Assembly: GCA_014729055.1 (NCBI GenBank)
Contig: WJKO01000576.1
Span: forward strand, 1-13,081
DNA: 13,081 nucleotides
Direction of reading: 5' to 3'
DNA from: Promethearchaeota archaeon
Lineage (GTDB): Archaea; Asgardarchaeota; Lokiarchaeia; Sigyniarchaeales; Promethearchaeaceae
The notes beneath the pieces are model-generated. The model saw nothing but the letters and a program-made list of their open reading frames with translations, made no database searches and was not told where the DNA came from. How positions within the stretch are numbered: the first letter of the stretch is position 1; the number at the start of each line of letters is the position of its first letter. This document shows, in pieces, positions 1-7,460 of this stretch. The position numbers were made by a program, and so were the translations under genes.

Positions 1-24
1 ATGGACAATATGTATGAAAATATG

Positions 25-3000
25 TTAATTGCTGTCAGGCGGTCCCAATCCCAAACTAACATAGAGAAACGTATCTTCAGGGCTTTCAATAACATTATCA
101 AGGTGGGTGGGTTTGTCAGATTCATTCAATGTTTGAATATAAATTTTTGCTCGGTTCATAAAAGTCCTGATCCGCGTAAGTTGATCATTCACTTTATCTT
201 TGTCCATGTTGCGATATATTCTATCCAGAGTCACCTTTCCGCTCTCGTCAACTATCTTTACACTCAAGTCCAGTATTTTTTTCAATTTATCGCTGAATTT
301 CTCCCGCTCATCTTGGTCTTTGGCATTGTTGATCTTTTTTAGGTATTTGCGGAGCGACCTCGCGGTGATTATTAGTTGTCTATATATTGCGGGCTGTCCC
401 GGCAGATATCGCGCTAAATTAAACGCGGCATTTCCGTCACGCCCGTTCACTAACAAGATTACCTTTATCTTGTCATCTATCCAGTTTGCATGCAATAGAC
501 CATTGACATCTATATAGTTCCCATATTTGCCCATTGCGTAAGTCTCCCTAATATCACTCGCCGCTGGGTTTAAAATATCGGATTGATTCCCGGGATCGTT
601 TAAATAGTCAAGTAATTCCGCTATATTTGCATTTCTCGGGCATTTTTCGTAATGACATCTCACCAGATTTCCGCCAGGATGGCTCTCTTCTTTAAACTCA
701 TTCTTGGAGGGGTCATATCGAATATAGAGTTTGGTCACGGCACTCCCGCACAACGAACATCTGCTACTGCTATACGCCGCCGCACCTTTAATTAAGAGGA
801 TATCCTGGCTCTTAAAATAGTTCTCAATTAATGTCCTTGCGGATCGTTCCCATCCCGCCACTTGACGGTTGATTTCTTTGCCGAGCTTCCCTGCTTGAAG
901 GCTTCTATTGTCTTCAACGACGATTCTCGTAATCTTCCGGTCATGGTCACTATTGAAATCGGTAATTGCGTCTCTAAACCTGCAATATTTCAGCTTTGCA
1001 ATATAATCGTGAAGGTGTTGCCGTTTTTCATTCGCCGAACTTAATAGTAAAAGCTTCCTCAGCACTGCAGATTGCCGCTTAACACGAATGGCATTATAGG
1101 CATTGGTGTTCGAAAATAGCAGGTTACCGCCGATCCCGAAATCTTCCGCCCCCAAAATTGAAGCAATATCGGAACGAAGGCTACGGGTTTGCAATTCCAG
1201 ATCGTCGAGTTTTTGCTTTAGCTTTTTCACTTCAGCATTTAAATCCTCTCGATATTCTTTCAATTCCCATGTCTTATGGTTTAAGATAATTATTTCGGAA
1301 TTCGCGCTGATGTCATTCCCGTCTGTATCGATGCCATAAGGGAAAGGGAGCGGGGCAGTTTCAATTATTTGAAAATCATCTCCGCGTACGTTGGGATCTC
1401 TGCCGATGGAATAACCATTTTTCTGGCTATAAGGTGTAAATGATTGAGTTAGTTTCATTTTGATCGCAAGGTCAAGCCTTCCGCCATCGCGCAAGATAAG
1501 CAACGGTAGCGTGATCTTCTGATCCATAAAGGCGAGTTCAATAGCCGCGGGTAGCGACCCCCGTCCTCCCGCAAATAGTTTCTTAATAATGAAGAACGCG
1601 CAAATCCCATACCATTGCGGTCGACCACCTTTCATCTGCCGCTTAATCTTCTTATAAAGTCGGGTCAGCCCGTGTGCCCGTGACTTTTCTAATAATAGCA
1701 TACTCAATTGTAGGCATTTTTCTTCAATCTCCGGCAGTTTATCCCCCTCTGCAAGCGATTTAATGTCTTCTATTAGTGTGTTTATGTCATTTCTGCTAAG
1801 GTCATCCGGTAGGGTGCTTTCAAGTTTTTTGGCGTTCGTCAAGATACTTTTACATACCTCATTCGGCAATGTTATGTGTGTTTTTTGCATCGCATGATAT
1901 AAATACGCGATCTTAAAGAGGAATCTGGCTTTACTCGCTTTGGTTTGTACCGGTTTTATGTCGAGAAAGTCCATAAAAGCCGTAAAACTATTCTCCCGCC
2001 TTGATAGCTTCGTATTATTGGCTATATGGTCGATATAATCTAAAAAACTAGTGGTGTCAGCATCTTTAAGGTCAGCTGCCAGTAACTTTTTCGCGCCATC
2101 AATATAATCCACCGCACGCCCGTAATACATATTGTGTACTAAGAATCGGTAGTGAGTTTTGCCATTTTCCGGTTTCTCATATCCTTTTTCTTTAATTTCA
2201 TCGACTAATGGTAATAAACGAGATTTCTTATCTGACTTGCTGATTTTTACATATGGAGCGACCACTAACAATTTATCTCCGAAATCGTCAATCGGGACGG
2301 TCTCGTTAATAATCTTGCATAAAAATATAAGGTGATACTCATGATCCGTTTCAAGCATATGTATTTCATAGGGGCGGTATTGTGTCCCGATGTCAATTGA
2401 AAGGTCAAAAGACATTCCCGAGTAGGTGGGTATTGGGCAGTTGTCTGGATGTTTTCGATAGAAGGGCAAATATTGGGCGTAGGTATTGTTAAAATAGTCA
2501 TCAATCATGGAGGTGTCCAGCTGTAATGATTGCAGATACTCTTCATTGTCCCCAACCATTCGAAGGTTTCTAGATAACGTGCTTTTGGATGATTTGGAAT
2601 CGGCTACAAGTAATTCCTGGATTTCGCTACAGATTGTATATAATTCGTTATCCATTCCCGAATTATGGTCAATATAATTATTAACCCTCATGCTAAGTGT
2701 GGAATAGAACTCGTGTGCGCGTTTAATACCTTTTCCCGATTTCTTAATCTGTTGTCCTACGTTTTTATAATAGTTATGAGTGGCTGTGTTTTCCTTCAGA
2801 TATGTATTAATATTGGCTTGGTATTCACGAAGACACTTCACAAGATATCGTTGCAAATGTTCAACCGTAAAATCTGTGTCCGTTTTTAGAATAAGATCCT
2901 CAGGAGGTTTGTATTGGTCTCTAGGTCTTGAATAGACGTGTTCCGTTAAATAATAACTTCGTGATGCGATTTCCTTAAACGTAACTTCAGAAGTATTAAT

Positions 3001-5784
3001 TTCTCTATCTTGTAATACTAAACGCCCCAATGAAGGGAAGTTCATCGTGCCGGGCGGGTTATGGATTGCTCGCAATATTTTTTCGGACGGAATATATGCG
3101 TTATGATGCAAACTCTTTAGCATTTTGAGCACATGGTACACATAGTATTGTTTTTTTGCATCTTGTTTCGGTGTTTTTAGCTGTTTAGTCTTTACAATGT
3201 CAAACAGTTCGTTTAAGTTAGACAATGAAACGCGAATTTGGTTAAACATGGATTCATATTCTTTCAATAAGTCGTCTTGTGAGTTTCCCATACTCTGAAG
3301 CACTAAATCAATATAGTTAATTATATTTTGAAAATTGGGTATAACGGACGTATAATAATTTAAATACTGGGAGAGTGGGTTGTCGCAAAACTCAATTGCA
3401 CCCTCAATTTCAGAAATCGTATCCGGATCTATATTCAACAATTGATAAGACGAGGGATAGACGTCTTCCAGAGTGTGTAATCTGCTAAGGAAGGTGGAGA
3501 GTTCCGCACGAATCTTTTTCAAAACAACGCGGATAGATTTTACGCGGTGACGTTCTCTGGTAAACCTTGCCGAATGCATATTCTTTTTTGAAAGAGAGCG
3601 TTCCAGATGGTCGGCGACTGCCTCGATCTCTTGAAGTATGTTATCATCTAAGGCATTAATATAATCCTGAATTGCGTCCTTACTTTTCTGCTTTTCCGCG
3701 TCAACTTGCATTATTTTTAACGCGTTCGACCCATTATTTAAAAAATGATAAATTGACGTGATAATGCCAACGATTTTCGGGTGCATTTCGGACACGACCG
3801 TCACATTATTATTATTTCTTTCCGTTATTGCTTCAATGTTTTTCAGAGACTCATACGCACATACATAAAATTCCCGCTCTACAAGAGTGTTTGAGGAATT
3901 GAATGCATGAAAGTGGCAATATTTCTTAAACCCGTCCAAAACATCGGGGAGAATCTCTATGAAATCCGATTTTATATCGCTCCATTTGTCTGAAGCATTG
4001 ATAATTTCGTTAAAGTGCATATAAATAGATTCGAGCGCACTATACCCCGGGTCATTGACAGTAATGCGGGTAAACGCAACTGGCGGTCTTCCTTGCATAA
4101 AATAACTGTTAATGGCGTTAAGCGTTGAAATGAAATCTTGCTCGGTAGATGTTTCATCAAGTCCGTCAAGGTAGGGTTTTAATGCCCCCTTAATTCCGAA
4201 TTTTCTCCCAAGATTCGCTGAAGTATCCGCAAATTGCTTAAACGCGTTCAGTTTGAACACCTTTTGGGGCAAATATGACAAATATCCGGCGTATCGCAGG
4301 ACAAAGCGTTTGATTTTCTGCAACTTTTTTTGTGGGACTAATTCAATTGCTGTGCGGAGGGTCAAGGTGTTGAGATAATATCCGTATAAGTGTTCAAACC
4401 CTTCTTGGACAAGGCTCTTTCTTGTGGATTCGTCTGCATTTTTACTTTTCCATTGCATTCGCGCTTTAATCAAGTCTGACGTCGTTCTGAGAAGTTCGGC
4501 AATTTGGTATCTGCCGGTGTTCTTTCTGTTGGTTCTGAGCATGTCATAATATGAATTGGCAGTCCCGTATATTTGTTTCACAGTAATTCTTATTTGTTTG
4601 CCTAATTCTTGCGGATCTGTGAGGTGTAACGTGTCATTTTGTTGACAGATGACATCATTACAAACCCCTTGTAGCCGATCCCATGTGTCTTGAAACGCCT
4701 CAAGCTCGTAATTACACCTTTTATGTTCGCATTTCAGTCTTACAATATGTTTTCCGCCCTTTATTATCACTTCTTTTTTCAGAGGATTCCAGCATTTTGG
4801 GCAGTCATAATTATTAAAAATTGGCTTTCGATTCGGCTCGAAAATATTAAACGCTTTGGTCAGATATGTATAATATCCCGACCCCATCCCGACTTTTGAA
4901 TTAGATTCGTCGGCAACCGCAAGGGCGCCTATATTTTGCCTCTCTGCCGTAAATGATTGCATTTCTTTCCCGCCATCCTTCATGAAATTATTAATATATT
5001 CATCTATCATGTCTTTTGTGAGCTCTTCGGTCTGTCCCGCGTGGTAATACCAGTCGTAAATATTAAAAATGTCCTCGATCGGGTACTCATCTTCCTTATA
5101 ATCTTTTAATCTGGGCTCGAATTTACCCGCCGTCCGCGCCATTAATACGAGATCTGCTGTCTTTTTAGGGCTCAGTTTCTCTTCGGCGTTTTCCTTTTCC
5201 TTTATAACCTCCGTTGCGACGGGACATAACACGGCTATGGTATCATATGCTTTGGGAGATAATGGCTTGGTTTCTTTAAAATTCAGAAGGTTCTCGTATT
5301 TCTCGTTTACGACTTTGGCAAAGTCCCCGTACTTCAAACTCAACTCAGCCATTTCGTTCTTAACGCGTTCCATCTTATTCCGAAACCTAAAATTGCCCAT
5401 ATTTTTCAGATACACGTTGTCATAATAAGCTTGAATAAGGGAATGTAAAATTTCACCTGAAGTTTGAAGCCCCCGTGCGAGGAAAGCCGCCTCAATCCAA
5501 CCGTTTACGAACGTTTTTACCTCATTTTTTGGGACTTTTTCGGCGATAACCTCCGGGGGGAGGAGTTTCGAATCAAAAATACACGAAAGGAGCGACTCTC
5601 CGAAATGGTCAGCAAGGTCGTCCAGAAATACCAGCCGTTTATTGTGCACAGGGCATTTAGGCTGTTTTCTAAACCCAAACACTCCGAAAAACAGAGGCTT
5701 AATTGTCTTTACATAATTACACCCGATAACGGGGCATACCGCTCCTCTCGGCTCTTCTTGACCTTTACGCGTTGCTTTTTTCAT
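25..5784 (-). CDS. Giant Cas12/TnpB-like RuvC nuclease (1919 aa)
   Basis: Likely an RNA-guided DNA nuclease related to TnpB and type V (Cas12) effectors. Visible in order near the C-terminus: RuvC-I-like PYGIDTDGN (D1486); a helical stretch with coiled-coil character (about 1506-1535); RuvC-II RIVVEDN (E1624); a zinc ribbon C1676-x2-C1679...C1710-x4-C1715 preceded by AAYSSSRCSLCG, the counterpart of the TnpB 'yTSq-Cs-CG' segment; and RuvC-III GRDGNAAFNLA (D1783), like Cas12 'DANGAYNIA'. All three acidic residues are present, so catalysis is plausible. About 1480 residues precede this, mostly helical-looking, with Cys/His sets at C17/C22/C44/H47 and C328/C331/C352/C357. TnpB is about 400 aa and familiar Cas12 proteins about 400-1500, so this is unusually long. 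The ATG overlaps the upstream stop as ATGA and has GGGAGAG (5789-5795) four bases ahead. It ends in TAA. No HNH domain is seen. RuvC assignment is strong; guide type and target are unknown. Confidence 0.9.
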   Translation of the reverse strand: MKKATRKGQEEPRGAVCPVIGCNYVKTIKPLFFGVFGFRKQPKCPVHNKRLVFLDDLADHFGESLLSCIFDSKLLPPEVIAEKVPKNEVKTFVNGWIEAAFLARGLQTSGEILHSLIQAYYDNVYLKNMGNFRFRNKMERVKNEMAELSLKYGDFAKVVNEKYENLLNFKETKPLSPKAYDTIAVLCPVATEVIKEKENAEEKLSPKKTADLVLMARTAGKFEPRLKDYKEDEYPIEDIFNIYDWYYHAGQTEELTKDMIDEYINNFMKDGGKEMQSFTAERQNIGALAVADESNSKVGMGSGYYTYLTKAFNIFEPNRKPIFNNYDCPKCWNPLKKEVIIKGGKHIVRLKCEHKRCNYELEAFQDTWDRLQGVCNDVICQQNDTLHLTDPQELGKQIRITVKQIYGTANSYYDMLRTNRKNTGRYQIAELLRTTSDLIKARMQWKSKNADESTRKSLVQEGFEHLYGYYLNTLTLRTAIELVPQKKLQKIKRFVLRYAGYLSYLPQKVFKLNAFKQFADTSANLGRKFGIKGALKPYLDGLDETSTEQDFISTLNAINSYFMQGRPPVAFTRITVNDPGYSALESIYMHFNEIINASDKWSDIKSDFIEILPDVLDGFKKYCHFHAFNSSNTLVEREFYVCAYESLKNIEAITERNNNNVTVVSEMHPKIVGIITSIYHFLNNGSNALKIMQVDAEKQKSKDAIQDYINALDDNILQEIEAVADHLERSLSKKNMHSARFTRERHRVKSIRVVLKKIRAELSTFLSRLHTLEDVYPSSYQLLNIDPDTISEIEGAIEFCDNPLSQYLNYYTSVIPNFQNIINYIDLVLQSMGNSQDDLLKEYESMFNQIRVSLSNLNELFDIVKTKQLKTPKQDAKKQYYVYHVLKMLKSLHHNAYIPSEKILRAIHNPPGTMNFPSLGRLVLQDREINTSEVTFKEIASRSYYLTEHVYSRPRDQYKPPEDLILKTDTDFTVEHLQRYLVKCLREYQANINTYLKENTATHNYYKNVGQQIKKSGKGIKRAHEFYSTLSMRVNNYIDHNSGMDNELYTICSEIQELLVADSKSSKSTLSRNLRMVGDNEEYLQSLQLDTSMIDDYFNNTYAQYLPFYRKHPDNCPIPTYSGMSFDLSIDIGTQYRPYEIHMLETDHEYHLIFLCKIINETVPIDDFGDKLLVVAPYVKISKSDKKSRLLPLVDEIKEKGYEKPENGKTHYRFLVHNMYYGRAVDYIDGAKKLLAADLKDADTTSFLDYIDHIANNTKLSRRENSFTAFMDFLDIKPVQTKASKARFLFKIAYLYHAMQKTHITLPNEVCKSILTNAKKLESTLPDDLSRNDINTLIEDIKSLAEGDKLPEIEEKCLQLSMLLLEKSRAHGLTRLYKKIKRQMKGGRPQWYGICAFFIIKKLFAGGRGSLPAAIELAFMDQKITLPLLILRDGGRLDLAIKMKLTQSFTPYSQKNGYSIGRDPNVRGDDFQIIETAPLPFPYGIDTDGNDISANSEIIILNHKTWELKEYREDLNAEVKKLKQKLDDLELQTRSLRSDIASILGAEDFGIGGNLLFSNTNAYNAIRVKRQSAVLRKLLLLSSANEKRQHLHDYIAKLKYCRFRDAITDFNSDHDRKITRIVVEDNRSLQAGKLGKEINRQVAGWERSARTLIENYFKSQDILLIKGAAAYSSSRCSLCGSAVTKLYIRYDPSKNEFKEESHPGGNLVRCHYEKCPRNANIAELLDYLNDPGNQSDILNPAASDIRETYAMGKYGNYIDVNGLLHANWIDDKIKVILLVNGRDGNAAFNLARYLPGQPAIYRQLIITARSLRKYLKKINNAKDQDEREKFSDKLKKILDLSVKIVDESGKVTLDRIYRNMDKDKVNDQLTRIRTFMNRAKIYIQTLNESDKPTHLDNVIESPEDTFLYVSLGLGPPDSN

Positions 5785-6389
5785 CTTACTCTCCCTTCCT
5801 TAACTTTTGATCGAGCGTTTATTTTCGGAGACAAGCTTCTTTCGACCGTTTCAACCTGCTGTTTCATTTGTGCAAAACTGGCGGCGAACTGTTCAAAAAA
5901 GTACGAATGGTCGGGATACAGGTTGGCATACTCCAGACCGCAGAACTCGCAAAAGTCCAGAATACCCCGGTATTTATTGCGGTCTTTGACGTCTTTATCG
6001 AGCATTGAGAGCAGCTCCACCTGCTCCTTTAACTTTATGCGGAGTTTCATATACTGCGAATAGACTTTATATATTTCGGCTCTGTCGATATCTTGTACCA
6101 GCATATTGATGAGTGGAATTGATATAAAATTGTCTTCGGAAGAAATAGCAATACTTCTGCACGTAGTACGCAATGCAAGGAAGAGTTCTTTTTTCTTTTT
6201 AGAATATATTCCCGCGAGGCTATCAATCTGAGATCGGATTTCTTCGAGTTCAAATATGGTATAAAATTCACGTTTCAGTCTTGAGTGGTGCGTTCTGTTG
6301 AATATTTGCGACCTAAACCGCGACATATACCGCATCCAGTCCAGCAAGTTGTCGGCTTTATCCATAAATTCTGTCATATTTTCGAACAC
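5781..6389 (-). CDS. Helical protein coupled to the giant nuclease (202 aa, unrecognised)
   Basis: I do not recognise this family. The protein is predominantly charged and looks alpha-helical throughout, with long amphipathic stretches (about 40-75 and 100-135). It has one CEFCG pair (C147, C150) without an obvious second metal-binding pair, and a basic C-terminal tail. No signal peptide or membrane segment is seen. Its TGA stop overlaps the ATG of the 1919-aa nuclease (ATGA, 5781-5784), so the two are probably translationally coupled and made together. An accessory subunit, adaptor or regulator of the nuclease is the simplest inference. The longest frame begins with GTG (6389). An ATG four codons later (6375-6377) is an alternative, and neither has a clear Shine-Dalgarno. 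A TATA-like box about 22 bp before the GTG is compatible with a leaderless or nearly leaderless message. Confidence 0.8.
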   Translation of the reverse strand: MFENMTEFMDKADNLLDWMRYMSRFRSQIFNRTHHSRLKREFYTIFELEEIRSQIDSLAGIYSKKKKELFLALRTTCRSIAISSEDNFISIPLINMLVQDIDRAEIYKVYSQYMKLRIKLKEQVELLSMLDKDVKDRNKYRGILDFCEFCGLEYANLYPDHSYFFEQFAASFAQMKQQVETVERSLSPKINARSKVKEGRVR

Positions 6390-6407
6390 TTCTTGTGTAA
6401 TATTATC

Positions 6408-6430
6408 TTTTTATAGGTAAAGATTTAAAT
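6408..6430 (-). promoter_or_regulatory. Candidate promoter(s) for the 202-aa/nuclease operon
   Basis: Two archaeal TATA-like boxes read on the minus strand. One is TATAAAAA at 6415-6408, centred about 22 bp before the GTG of the 202-aa gene. The other is ATTTAAAT at 6430-6423, preceded by CGGAA, which resembles a BRE. With the usual spacing of about 25 bp, the first would start transcription close to the start codon and the second would leave a leader of roughly 10-20 bases. They show that the nuclease operon can be transcribed separately from the ATPase operon upstream. Assigned by eye only. Confidence 0.45.
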
Positions 6431-6473
6431 TCCGATTTTTTTTCTCAATAAAACTATTAAGTTTGTTATATTT

Positions 6474-6487
6474 AAAGGAAAAAATAA
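6474..6487 (-). terminator. T-rich candidate terminator of the ATPase operon
   Basis: On the minus strand this reads TTATTTTTTCCTTT, about 75-90 bases beyond the TAA of the 298-aa gene. It is followed by a small AAACT/AGTTT inverted repeat at 6451-6464. Archaeal termination often relies on T-tracts in the transcribed direction, so this may separate the ATPase operon from the nuclease operon. The local sequence is AT-rich, so chance occurrence is quite possible. Confidence 0.3.
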
Positions 6488-6563
6488 GTGTACTATAGAT
6501 TTGGAATATTGCATAACATTAGTGTAAGAATTCGGGATCTTGATTCGGTTTATAGATGTGATG

Positions 6564-7460
6564 TTAGACGCCCCTCCTCTCAAATTTCAATATTGCATGT
6601 CTCAATTTTATCCAGAGTTCCATAGGAATAAATCTCCTTGGGTCTTCGTAAAATACCCATCCTTTTTTATCTTTTGAGAAAAATACATCAAATCCTTTAT
6701 TTAAGTGCGGCAATTCGCCCTTTAATTTTATCATGTTTTCCGAGACTGTCTTAAAGTCTCTTCTGGGCACGTCCTCCGTCAAAACTACAAGCCAAATGTC
6801 GTCATCATTCTTCTGTTTTTCTACTTTATATTTGTACCCTAAAAAGAGTTTAGCAAACATTTCTTCTTGATCAATATATTCGGTTTCTTCTTCTTCCATA
6901 TGTATGGAATGTAAATTAAAGTCTGTTATATCCGATTGAAAATCCTCATTGTATTCGGATTTGTCGCTTCTATCTCGGCGGTCTTCCTTGAACTTTGCCC
7001 GATTAATTTTTTTAATTGATATTGATTGAAATATATCACTTAGGGTCTCTTTAATATTCGTTTCAGTTTTTGTTTTTTCTGCATTTATAGATTCCTTTCT
7101 GTCTCTTTTGATATCTACGAATTCACGGAGGTCGGGTAATTCAATGTCATGTTTTTCTGCTTTCTCTTCTCTCTGTATTTCTTCCTTTTCCTCGCGGCTG
7201 GGTCGGGAGGTAATATCGCGGATCATTACGATATTGGTGTTATTGCTTTTATCCGTAATGTTGTTTATTTGGTTGTCATGGATATCGGTGTGTCGTGGAT
7301 TCTCTATATTAAGGAAATTCTGATGAATTTCCGCATTCTTCCTAAGATTAAAATCCTCTGAACGATGTTGTTTGTGTCTCTCTTCATCCATATTCTCATT
7401 TTTTCTTTCTTGTCTATTTTCTTCATTTATACCTTTACGCTTCTTATCCCTACAGCTCAT
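6564..7460 (-). CDS. Highly charged protein with a C-terminal folded domain (298 aa, unrecognised)
   Basis: No family recognised. Residues 1 to about 200 are extremely rich in K, R, E, D and N, with few hydrophobic clusters, and look disordered. Residues about 201-298 look folded, with alternating strand-like segments (LGYKYKV, IWLVVLTED, GFDVFFSKD, KGWVFYEDP) and a final basic helix. The ATG overlaps the stop of the 1072-aa ATPase gene as ATGA (7457-7460), with GAGATGG (7465-7471) four bases upstream, so translation is coupled to the ATPase. An adaptor or substrate-recruiting partner of the membrane ATPase would fit such a tail-plus-domain design, but that is inference from position only. 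No signal peptide, membrane segment or catalytic motif is seen. The extreme composition makes distant similarity searches unreliable outside the C-terminal domain. Confidence 0.8.
   Translation of the reverse strand: MSCRDKKRKGINEENRQERKNENMDEERHKQHRSEDFNLRKNAEIHQNFLNIENPRHTDIHDNQINNITDKSNNTNIVMIRDITSRPSREEKEEIQREEKAEKHDIELPDLREFVDIKRDRKESINAEKTKTETNIKETLSDIFQSISIKKINRAKFKEDRRDRSDKSEYNEDFQSDITDFNLHSIHMEEEETEYIDQEEMFAKLFLGYKYKVEKQKNDDDIWLVVLTEDVPRRDFKTVSENMIKLKGELPHLNKGFDVFFSKDKKGWVFYEDPRRFIPMELWIKLRHAILKFERRGV

Noticed and set aside
1..342. Plus-strand open frame of 113 codons at the left edge
   Set aside because: It is antisense to the C-terminal part of the nuclease gene, which has strong RuvC-III evidence. 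The composition looks like a reverse-strand shadow.
5464..6063. 199-codon open frame on the plus strand opposite the nuclease start and the 202-aa gene
   Set aside because: It is antisense to two well-supported coupled genes and its translation shows no domain-like pattern.
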